From Verrucomicrobiota bacterium (lineage in GTDB: Bacteria; Verrucomicrobiota; Verrucomicrobiia; Opitutales; Opitutaceae), in the NCBI GenBank assembly GCA_947471035.1, contig CANIWJ010000019.1:1-43518 (forward strand): DNA of 43,518 nt, in the 5' to 3' direction. The notes beneath the pieces were generated by a model. The model did no database searches, was not told the DNA's origin, and saw only the letters and a program-made list of their open reading frames with translations. A program made the translations under genes and the position numbers. This document shows, piece by piece, positions 33,454-43,000 of the stretch (its first letter is position 1; every line of letters begins with the position of its first letter).

Positions 33454-34509
33454 ATGCCCACTATTCATCGCCGACGCGCATCTACGACCGCTACAAATTC
33501 CATGCCCGAACAGGACAGATTCGCGCAAATTGGTGCCATGCGTCAGGTCGAACGCGAGACCGTGTTACAGGAAATTGGCCCGCCCAAACTTCCTAAACGC
33601 ATTATGCCGTCGCTTAAGGTCGGCAACACCCACCGATTCACCCCACGCAAGCGTCTCACCATTGGAAAAGACGTCGAATCAGCCATCGATGCCGAGCGCA
33701 GGAAAATGGCTCCTTACCTTAAAACCCTGGCTCCCTCGCTACCTGGTTTTCGCCAACACCAGGATCTGCGCGCCTTCGACTGGCGTCTAAAAACCGAGCA
33801 GGACGACGCGGAATTCGCAGCCGTAGAACGGGGAGATGGAGCATGGGATAAAGTAACCATCCCTCATTACGGCCCCCCGCCGGACGCGCCACCGCCTTTT
33901 ACCGCACGGAGTTTACCATCGACGAATCCATGCTGGCGCCGGGTTCACTTTGGCTACGGGTCGAGGGAGCCGACTATATCGCCCGAGTGTATGTCAACGG
34001 CCGTTGCCTCGGTCAACCGCTCCTCCCTTATTTTAGCAGATGCGTGGCCCGCCAAGGACGTGGATCAAAGACGCCTGCTCGCCAGAGTAGCGGCGGGGGC
34101 CACCTTGGTTTTGAACGAATTGAAACCCGGCACCCACTCCATTTTGACCGATACACTGGAGATAAAACCCTGCGGCTTCACTACACTCGACTTTGCCTTC
34201 CGCGCCACCGGCCACGTTTTGGTGGCTGACTTCGCGCCCGACGATTTTCGCTACTGGCACGATCCCGCGTGCAACCTCATCACGCCGTTGCTTCCTGCAA
34301 CCTTTCAAGCGCCCCGCTGGACGCCCATTCTGGTCAGAGGCGAAGCCGGTTGGGGCGCGACGCCGCGCCCGGCTCTCGCCGCCGCCGAAAAATCTCACGG
34401 CAAGGGCCGCATTATAGTCTCACTTATATCGCTAGCCGGTCGAACAACCACCAACCCGGCGGCCAGGCACTTTGCCCAACGACTACTCAATCACACCATG
34501 TGCAAATAG
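33454..34509 (+). pseudogene. GH2-type glycosidase pseudogene with frameshift and large internal deletion
   Basis: The uninterrupted frame hides a broken gene. The N-terminal part (MRQVERETVLQEIGPPKLPKR, LRAFDWRLKTEQDD, WDKVTIPHYG) leads into a GH2 sugar-binding domain that continues only in another frame after about 33885: FYRTEFTIDESMLAPGSLWL and YIARVYVNGRCLG. After a junction near 34015-34040 the original frame resumes with a C-terminal piece (LLARVAAGATLVLNELKPG, FRYWHDPACNLITPLL, KGRIIVSLISLAGRTTTNPAA). The GH2 immunoglobulin-like domain and the whole catalytic barrel with both Glu residues are missing. An intact GH2 of this type would be expected to be about 900-1,000 residues; 351 codons remain. 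Confidence 0.75.
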
Positions 34510-34610
34510 CCGCGGCCGCTCGCAGCGTGCATAATTTCCAAGTTGTAATCGAAAGGGCCATTCAAATCACAAGCGATTGCACTGCAAAGCTTTAAAATAA
34601 GTTAATGTCA

Positions 34611-34647
34611 TGGTTTTTAAAATTTTAATACAGGGGATTTTAAACCA
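34611..34647. repeat. AT-rich imperfect hairpin after the GH2 pseudogene
   Basis: TGGTTTTTAAAAT (34611-34623) pairs with ATTTTAAACCA (34637-34647) except for a two-base bulge. It lies about 100 bases after the pseudogene stop and about 60 bases before operator-like site 2, so it could be the former terminator of that gene. Confidence 0.4.
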
Positions 34648-34706
34648 CTAGGCAAAAACCCAAGAGACCGAATAAGTGGATGTTACCCAAGCATCCACGA
34701 AACTAA

Positions 34707-34723
34707 CTTAACGCTTAAGCGTC
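34707..34723 (+). promoter_or_regulatory. Operator-like site 2 (CTTAACGCTTAAGCGTC)
   Basis: The 12-base core ACGCTTAAGCGT (34711-34722) is a perfect palindrome. The site is 66 bases upstream of the start of the 1740-residue secreted protein and repeats the site at 33381-33397. Downstream, TTGGAC (34730-34735) could serve as a -35 element, but the matching -10 is poor. Confidence 0.6.
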
Positions 34724-34789
34724 TACATCTTGGACACACCCCCAGCATTAGCATAGGGCAAAGACCGGCTAGCAACAGCCTTTACCCCT

Positions 34790-37700
34790 ATGTTGTACCC
34801 CCTTCGTCGTTTGCGCTGCTGCAGTGTCGTATTGGCCTGTCTCCACTCATTGGCACCTGCCATGACGATCACTGGCTACACCGCTGCGGCCAGCGATCGC
34901 TGGGCAGCCAATCCGACCAACCCACTCACCGGCCCGTTCACGCCCAACACCAACGCTGCTTTTATAGGGCTGAACCACGATTTGAGCGGCGTCGGCTGGC
35001 AATCCAGCAACACGTCCAGTTGGCAGGACTTGTCCGTCACGCTCCTTAGTCCCATGCATTTCGCAGCCGCGAAGCATGTTACATTCGGCTACACCAATAC
35101 GACCTACACATTTCAAAACACCGATGGCACGCTCGTCAGCCGGACCATTGGCAACACCCTGAATTCCTCTGACGTCGGAGGGGTATCGGCTGACAGCCGG
35201 GTGATTCGCTTAGACGCACCGTTTGCCAGCACCGACAAAGTCAAGGTCTATCGCCTGCTCGACACCGGCGCCTACTCAAATTTAGCCGGGAAAAACGCAA
35301 TACTCTACGGCCACGCCAACTCAGCTGGAGCCAACTATCAGCGGCGGCTCGGCCTCGGTGTCGTCAGCCTCACAAGCAACAACCTGATCTACACGGCGCA
35401 AAACAGCTCGCTGACTAATTACGTGACGATCTTGGTTTCGGGGGATTCCGGCAGCCCCTCATTCGTCGTTTACAACGGGGAACTGCACCTCCTCGGCACC
35501 CACTACGCGAACGGCGGCGGCTACAGCCAGGACAACAACTTCTCCTACAATACCATCTATGTTAACACCAACGCATTCCTGGCCACCGACGGATTCGCCC
35601 TGCGTTGGACCATAGACACCACCAACGCACGCACTTGGACTGGTGCCACCGATGGCACCTTCGGCTCGGCGGACAACTGGGTTTCCCTAAACCAACCTTC
35701 CGAGTTTACCTCCGCCGCCTTCGACGGTGCCACCACCAGCAATCGCAGCATCACACTCGGCTCCGCAGCCACCGTGCGCGGAATGTTATTCAAATCCGCC
35801 TCCGGCACCAACCCGTTCACTTTGTCCGGCTCAACGCTAACCCTCCTCGAAAGCGGTATTCGTAACGAAGACACTGATACACTCACCATCAACAACCCCA
35901 TCACCCTCGGCGGATCCCAGAATTGGGAGGCGCAGAACGGTCCCATCACCCTCGGCGGCAACATCGCCACCGCTGGTTTCCTCGTCGTCATGAGCGGCGC
36001 ACAACCCATCACCCTCGCAGGTAACCTCACCGGCACCGGCAGTGTCGCGTGGGACAACCCCGGCACCTTCACGCCAGCCAGCGGACAGCTCGGCTTTACC
36101 ACCGGAAAACTTTTTGTCCGCCGGGGCGTTGTTAACCTGACCACCGCCAACGCCTACTCCGGCGGGACCGTCGTCACCGGCGGCACTCTGCTCGCCAATA
36201 ACTCCAGCGGTTCCGCGACCGGCAGCGGCTCCTTAACCCTCTCAAACGACGCCCGCCTCGGCGGCAACGGCACCGTAACCGGCGCAGTCACGCTTCAAAA
36301 CACCAGCGGCCTGCTCGCCAACCTCACCACCGCCCCCGGCTCGCACGATAAACTCGACATCACTGGTGCCCTCGCCCTCGGCAGCACCGGCACGTTGACC
36401 ATAACCGCCACTGCGGGTGCCACTACCGGCACCTACACGATCGTCACTGCCACCGGTGGCATAACGGGAGGGTTGCCTACACTAACCCTGCCCTCCGGCT
36501 GGAGCGCCACCGCGCAGATCTCAGGCAATAACCTCAATCTCGTCGTCACTTCCCTGAGTCCTACGGCTCCGGTCATCGCGAGCAGCCAAGCAACCGCTGC
36601 GACGATTAACACCTCTTTTTCCTACCCGATCACCGCAACCCAGAACCCCACTGGTTTCGCGTTTGTAGGTGGCACTTTACCGCCCGGCCTCACCTTAAAC
36701 ACGACCACCGGTGTCATCAGCGGCACGCCCACATCGTTGGGCAGTTACAACCCCAGCTTTACTGCAACCAACGCGATCGGCACCTCGTCCACCGCCATTG
36801 TCACCATCGCCATTAACAGCGCGCCCACGCTCCTCACCGGTTCCGTCATCGGCACCGCCGGTTCCTACAACAACGGCAGCGCCACCGTGGACAAAATCTT
36901 CGACGGCAACTTCACCACCTTCTTCGATGCCCCCACCGCCAACGGCAACTGGGCCGGGCTCGATTTCGGAGCAGGCAACGAAAAGATCCTCACCGAAGTC
37001 CGCTACGCCCCCCGTAGCACCCTCGAAAGCCGCATCCTCAACGCCATCATCCAAGGCTCCAGCTCAGCCGATTTTACCACCGGCGTGGTCAACTTATACA
37101 CCATTACCGCGACCCCTACGGCCGGCGTGCTCACTGCCCAGTCCATCTCCAATTCCACCAGCTTCCGCTACGCTCGTATCCTGCTCGCCAATGGCTCCTA
37201 CGGCAATGTCGCTGAGCTCCAGTTTTACGGTCACAGCCTTCCTGTGTTACCTTCCGCGCCTTCCACGCTCTCGGCCACTGCAACGTCCTCCAGTCAAATC
37301 AGCCTGACCTGGACGGACAACGCCACCAACGAAACCGGCTTCAAACTCGAACGCAGCTCCGACGGCACCACGGGGTGGACCCAAATCGCCACCCCCGTTG
37401 CCAACGCCACCACTGCCGCCGACACAGGACTGGCAACTGGAACAACCTCCTACTATCGCCTTCGCGCTACCAACGCCTACGGCGACTCAGCCTACTCAAA
37501 TACCGCCTCCACCGCCACCTGGAGCGCAGCGCAAAGCTGGCGCCAAACTTGGTTTGGCGACATCGCCAACTCCGGCAACTCCACCGACTCCGCCGACCCC
37601 GATGGCGACGGTCTGACCAACGCCCAGGAATACCTCGCCGCCTCCGACCCCCTCCTTCCCAACGCTCCCGGATCCGCCCCCGCCACCACACTCCCCGCCC

Positions 37701-40012
37701 GCCTCGTCACCCTCGTTCCCGCCGCCGACGCCACCGCAGAAGCCAGCAACCCCACGGTAAACTCCTTCACCGGCGACCTCCTCGTCCGTAGCGAATCCGC
37801 CATCCGCGAGGCCTTCCTGCGCTACGATCTCACCGCTCTCAGCGGCACCGTCGAACGCGCCCAGCTCGTCTTCTGGCCAACCGCCGCCGATAGCCAGACG
37901 CCTACCTTCACCATCGAGCAAGTCGTCGATGCCGGCGACGCTTGGACGGAATCCGCACTCACATGGAACAATAAACCCGCCTCTCTCCCCGCCACCGCAG
38001 TCAGCTTTACCGGCCCGCTCGCCTCAGGCGTTCCGCGCGTGCTGGATGTCACCGCCATGGTAACCGACACCCTGGCCAACGACGTCGCCAAACAACTCGG
38101 CCTCCGCCTTTACGCCACCGGCTCTATGCCCACCCAGGCATCTAGTTTTGGGAGTAAGGAAAACAGCGGCACCTACCGTTACCCTTACCTCCACATCACC
38201 CTGCGCGCCTCCGCCTCCACCCCGCTCAAACTCATGCACGTCGGCGACTCGATCACTCGAGGCGGCACCGGCGGCATAGGCTCCAACACCTTCTCCAACG
38301 CGGGTGTTCGTTATTACCTGCACAACCTTCTGCTTTCCCAAGGCCTCGACTTCCGCGCCGTAGGCCCGCGCACCGACGGCACCATCGCTACCTTCCGTCT
38401 CGGCACCGATGGCAGCGCCAACTCCTCTCTCGCCGACCGTCCGCTCTTATTCCCCGCCAACGCTGGCTACAGCGGCCAGACCATCGAATACATCCGCGAC
38501 AACATCGGCGCCTGGATAGGCACCTACACCCCCGACGTCATCACCCTGATGATCGGCACCAACAACATCGGCTACACCACCACTCCCGTGGCCGCCACCC
38601 CCACCGAAATCAACAACTGGAAGTCCCGCTACTCCACCCTGCTCGACAACATCCTCGCGGCCAGTTCCACGGTGAAAGTCGCCATGACCACCATTCCGCC
38701 CGCCGGCGGCATCAACATCGCCTGCAACTCCACCCGCATCGACCCCTTCAACGCCCAGGTCATCCAGGCGCTCTTTGCCCAATACTCCGCCACCAACCCC
38801 GGTCGCTTCTTCTTTGTGAATAGCAACGCCGCGCTCTCCACGGCGGATATCGGTGCCGATGGCGTTCACCCGAGCAGCCTCGGCCACCAAAAACTCGCAC
38901 GCGCCTGGCATGCCGGAATTATGGCCGCCCTTGGCCGCACCGAGGAAACTCGCTTCGTCAACGAATTCGCCGGAGCCGACGCCCCCCTGCGCGGCGGTAC
39001 GCTCGCCGCCACCGCTCTCGGCACCGTCACCACTCCACTACTCCCAACCTGGACCAACACCCTCCTCCGCGCCAAAGCTGACCCCGCCGCCGATAACCGC
39101 GCCAAGCCGCTCCTGAAATTCGACCTCGCCGGGCTACCCACCCACATCAACACCGCCACCCTCGGCTTGGCCTATCACGGTGCCACTCCCACCGGAGACC
39201 TCCCCGTAGCCACGACACTGCTTCACCTCTACGGCATCAAAGACGGCGCTGACATCTGGACCAAAGCCGCTGTCACCTGGAACTCGGCCCCCGGGCACGA
39301 TTCGACCAATAACGGCGTGCTCCCAAGCAACGTCGTTTATCTCGCCTCCACCACGATCCCCACCGGCACGCGCACCGGCGACCTCGTTACCTTCTCCTCC
39401 ACCGCCCTAGCCGATTTCCTTACCACCCAGGTCGGCTCCGACGACTTGGCCTCGTTCGTAGTTGTCGCCAGCGGACGCCAAAGCACCGAGGTCCTTCTGC
39501 ACGCCTCAAACCTCACTGACTACCAACCACCCTTCCTCCTGATCACCGAAACACCCGTCACCGCCCTCGCCACCTTCCGCACCACCTACGGCCTCGCCGC
39601 CAACGGCTCGCAAGACACTGCCACCCCCGCCGCCGACGGCGTGCCCAATCTGCTCAAATACGCTTTCAACATGCTCGGCACCGGCACCGGCCAGGCCTCC
39701 ACCCTTGCCACCCCCAACGCCGCCGTCCTCGCCCCCTCCGGTTCCGCCGGCCTGCCCTTCGCCTCGATCGGCACCGGCACCGCCGCCGACAAACTCCAGC
39801 TCACCTTCATCCGTCGCAAAGCTTCCGCCTCCCCCGTCCCCGGCATCACCTACTCCGTCGAGTTTACTGATGACTTCGCCACTTGGGCGGTAAACCCCTC
39901 CGCCACCGAATCGACCACTTCCCTCGACGCCACTTACGAACGCGTCACCACCACCGACTCCGTCGCCGCACCCACCCGCCGCTTCGCACGCATCAAAGTC
40001 GCCACACCATGA
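34790..40012 (+). CDS. Giant secreted protein: trypsin-like protease + PATR + putative Ig + SGNH esterase + DNRLRE-like domains
   Basis: The 1740-residue protein has a signal peptide (to about A24). Residues about 25-270 look like a trypsin-fold domain: FAAAKHVTF with H96, DSRVIRLDAPF with D135 and SGDSGSP with S220 form a plausible triad. Then come a PATR passenger-type repeat (about 450-500), a putative Ig domain (about 592-680; LPPGLTLNTTTGVISGTP), a discoidin-like domain (about 685-815), Fn3 (about 816-907), a calcium-loop segment (DPDGDGLTNAQEY), a DNRLRE/CBM96-like domain (about 970-1142), an SGNH hydrolase (about 1145-1380; GDSIT with S1154, GTNN with N1258, DGVHP with D1357/H1360), a second DNRLRE-like domain (about 1384-1582) and a C-terminal beta domain common in Verrucomicrobiota. 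No outer-membrane barrel or sortase motif is seen. It overlaps the next gene by four bases. Confidence 0.85.
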   Translation: MLYPLRRLRCCSVVLACLHSLAPAMTITGYTAAASDRWAANPTNPLTGPFTPNTNAAFIGLNHDLSGVGWQSSNTSSWQDLSVTLLSPMHFAAAKHVTFGYTNTTYTFQNTDGTLVSRTIGNTLNSSDVGGVSADSRVIRLDAPFASTDKVKVYRLLDTGAYSNLAGKNAILYGHANSAGANYQRRLGLGVVSLTSNNLIYTAQNSSLTNYVTILVSGDSGSPSFVVYNGELHLLGTHYANGGGYSQDNNFSYNTIYVNTNAFLATDGFALRWTIDTTNARTWTGATDGTFGSADNWVSLNQPSEFTSAAFDGATTSNRSITLGSAATVRGMLFKSASGTNPFTLSGSTLTLLESGIRNEDTDTLTINNPITLGGSQNWEAQNGPITLGGNIATAGFLVVMSGAQPITLAGNLTGTGSVAWDNPGTFTPASGQLGFTTGKLFVRRGVVNLTTANAYSGGTVVTGGTLLANNSSGSATGSGSLTLSNDARLGGNGTVTGAVTLQNTSGLLANLTTAPGSHDKLDITGALALGSTGTLTITATAGATTGTYTIVTATGGITGGLPTLTLPSGWSATAQISGNNLNLVVTSLSPTAPVIASSQATAATINTSFSYPITATQNPTGFAFVGGTLPPGLTLNTTTGVISGTPTSLGSYNPSFTATNAIGTSSTAIVTIAINSAPTLLTGSVIGTAGSYNNGSATVDKIFDGNFTTFFDAPTANGNWAGLDFGAGNEKILTEVRYAPRSTLESRILNAIIQGSSSADFTTGVVNLYTITATPTAGVLTAQSISNSTSFRYARILLANGSYGNVAELQFYGHSLPVLPSAPSTLSATATSSSQISLTWTDNATNETGFKLERSSDGTTGWTQIATPVANATTAADTGLATGTTSYYRLRATNAYGDSAYSNTASTATWSAAQSWRQTWFGDIANSGNSTDSADPDGDGLTNAQEYLAASDPLLPNAPGSAPATTLPARLVTLVPAADATAEASNPTVNSFTGDLLVRSESAIREAFLRYDLTALSGTVERAQLVFWPTAADSQTPTFTIEQVVDAGDAWTESALTWNNKPASLPATAVSFTGPLASGVPRVLDVTAMVTDTLANDVAKQLGLRLYATGSMPTQASSFGSKENSGTYRYPYLHITLRASASTPLKLMHVGDSITRGGTGGIGSNTFSNAGVRYYLHNLLLSQGLDFRAVGPRTDGTIATFRLGTDGSANSSLADRPLLFPANAGYSGQTIEYIRDNIGAWIGTYTPDVITLMIGTNNIGYTTTPVAATPTEINNWKSRYSTLLDNILAASSTVKVAMTTIPPAGGINIACNSTRIDPFNAQVIQALFAQYSATNPGRFFFVNSNAALSTADIGADGVHPSSLGHQKLARAWHAGIMAALGRTEETRFVNEFAGADAPLRGGTLAATALGTVTTPLLPTWTNTLLRAKADPAADNRAKPLLKFDLAGLPTHINTATLGLAYHGATPTGDLPVATTLLHLYGIKDGADIWTKAAVTWNSAPGHDSTNNGVLPSNVVYLASTTIPTGTRTGDLVTFSSTALADFLTTQVGSDDLASFVVVASGRQSTEVLLHASNLTDYQPPFLLITETPVTALATFRTTYGLAANGSQDTATPAADGVPNLLKYAFNMLGTGTGQASTLATPNAAVLAPSGSAGLPFASIGTGTAADKLQLTFIRRKASASPVPGITYSVEFTDDFATWAVNPSATESTTSLDATYERVTTTDSVAAPTRRFARIKVATP

Positions 40013-43000
40013 AACCAGCCTCCTTTCGCCTTCTACTCCTCGGTCTGCTCGCATTTGTCAGCGCTCCGCTCCGCGCTCAGGTCGGCATAGCCCAGGAAAC
40101 CCTCGGCGTCAGTACCGTCATCCAGGTCAGCCCGCCGCAGATCACCCTGAGTTGGATGGCCGACGCCAATACCAACCTCAGCACCACCGGCCACAGCATC
40201 TTCCGGCGCAACCCCGCCACGGATCGCAATGCCCTCTTCTCGACCGACGGCCTCACCTGGACTCCCGCGACCGGCGCTCCTGAACCCGGCCTCAAAAGCG
40301 TGGCCCACGGCACACCCTCCAGCGTTTCGACCTTTGTCGCCATTTCCGACGACACCGCCGTCTATCGCTCCACCGATGGCTCCACCTGGACTCGCACCGC
40401 CTTCGTGGATGACACCGGCGACACCCCCAACGTTATCGCCTACGGCAACAGCCGTTACATCACCAACATCGGAGGCTACTTCTTCAGCTCCACCGATGGC
40501 ACCGCATGGACCAAATCCACCCGCTACGCCACATTGGCAAATTTCCCTGTCATCATCAACGACCTCACTTTTGCCAATGGCACCTGGGTCGCCGTCGGAC
40601 GCGGCTACGGTGCGGGGGATTTACCCAATGCAGAAGGTCAAGACACCGGCCTCCGCATGGGCATCATCACCTCCACCAACGGCACATCCTGGACCCTGCA
40701 AAAAGAAAACGACACCACCACCGCGCCCGGAAACCCAAACATCGGCCGCACCCTGCAAGGCGTCGCTTTCGGCAACGGTGTCTGGATCAGCGTTGGCCTC
40801 GGCGGCAACATCTATCGCTCGACCGACAATGGCACCACTTGGACCTCTATTGCCAACAGCATCACCAGCGGCTCCAGCACGATTACCCACCTCTACAGCG
40901 TAGCATACAACGCAGGAACCTTCGTCGCCGTCGGCACCAGCCCCAACTCCACCAACGGCACACCCGTCATCCTCCGCTCCACCGACGACGGCCTCACCTG
41001 GTCCAACGTCAGCCTCGGCGGCAGTCCCGCCACCCGCCAGACTCTCAACCGCATCCGAGTCAACGGCGGCCAATTCCACGCCCTCGGCGACGGTGGCGCC
41101 TACATCGTTTCCAACGACGGCCTCACCTGGACCGCCCGCACCACCACGAACACTTCCCCCCAGAAAGACATCGCCTTCGACTCCACGCTCCAAGTCATCG
41201 CCAGCCAGCCCGGCTGGGGCATTACCCCGCTCATCTCCGGCCTCTCGCCCACCACATTTACCTTTGCCGATAACACCGTCCAGACCGGCATCGCCTACGA
41301 CTATATGGTGCGTCGCCACACCCTTGGCGGCGGCACCGGCGGCTTTAAACTCGAACCCATCACCGCCTCGATCCTCCTGCCCGTGGTCGAGCAGCGCGGC
41401 ACCGTCGTCCTCGTCGTCGAAAACACCCTTCCCACCACCCTCGCCTCCGACTACGCCACCTTCCGCAACGACCTCGTGGGCGACGGGTGGACGGTCGAGG
41501 AAATCCTCGTCCCCCGCGCCCTCACCAGCCCCGACGCCACCCAGCGCCTCAACGAGGTCCAGACCATCCGCAGTGCCATCCAGACCCTATACCAAGCCGA
41601 TCCCACTGGCGTGAAAACCGTCCTGCTCATCGGTCGCGTGCCCATCCCCATCTCCGGCAACATCGCTCCCGACGGCCATGCCGGACGCCCCTTCCCCGCC
41701 GATGTGTATTACGGCGATATGACCGGCACCTGGACCGATACCTCCAGTGCCCCCGGCTACACCCCGGGCGACGGGAAGTTCGATAATACCGTCCCGCCCG
41801 TCATCCCCCGGCTCGCCGTCGGACGCATCGATTTCGGCAACATGCCCGCCTTCTCCCTCACCGAGACCCAACTCATCCAACGCTACTTTCAAAAAAACCA
41901 CCGCTTCCGCCACGGCGTCACCACCGTCAACCGCAAGGCCTATGTCGCTAACAACTGGGGAAGCAGTCCGACCAATGTCGTTTTCTTTGACTACACCGCC
42001 CTCCCTTTCCTGCTCAGTGGCTCAGCGATCTTTGGTTTCGCGAACCTGACCTATTCCTACAATGGCAACAACTGGCGCAACGCCCACAATGCCAATAGCT
42101 ACTTAATGAGTTTCGGTGCCGGTGCCGGCAGCAACACCACTTGCGATGGCATCGTCACCACCACCGATTTCACCACTAATAATTACCCGACCATCTTCAT
42201 GTCATTTTACGGTAGTTATTTTTGCGAATATAACCTCTCCAATAACCTGCTCCGCGCCTCAATCGGCATGCCCGATTACGGGCTGACCGCCCAATGGGGA
42301 GGGGTCATTCCGTCGAATGCCGGGATCAATGTGCCCATCGGCCAAAACAATCGCCTGGCTTACGCCAAAAGCAGGGATAACCCGTTCAATGTAATCCTAG
42401 ATTACAAGATGGGTATCTACGATGCCCTCATCGGAGATGCCACCCTGCGTTTCTTCCCCACCAAACCGGCCAGCAACCTCACCCTCAGTGCCTCCAGCGG
42501 ACAGATCGCCCTCAACTGGAGCGCCTCGGCCGATACAAACATCGTCGGCTACCACGTCTATCGCGCCACCAGTCTCAACGGCCCCTTCAACCGCCTCACC
42601 GGCACTACTGTCTCCACGGCCAATCCCACCGGCTCCGCCATCACCGGCACCAGCTTTACCGACACCACCATCGCGCCCGCCACGGTTTACCATTACCAGG
42701 TGCGCGCCGTGAAACTGGAGACCACCAATCAAAGCACCCACTACACCCTCAGCCAGGGCGTCTTCGCCACCAACCAGATTCCCGTCATCACCCCCGGCCA
42801 GTCCGTTTCCGCCCCCACCGACACCGCCTTGAGCTACACCCTCGGAACCAGCAACGGGCCCACCAGCTACACCCTCGCCTCCGGCAGCCTGCCCCCCGGA
42901 CTCACCCTCAACTCCACCACCGGCGTCATCAGCGGCACACCCACCACACCCGGCATTTACTCCCCCTCCTTCACCGCCACCAACGGCGGCGGCACCTCAA

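Noticed and set aside
34790-40012. Autotransporter assignment for the 1740-residue protein
   Set aside because: A PATR-like repeat is present, but the C-terminus lacks an outer-membrane beta-barrel; secretion must use another route.
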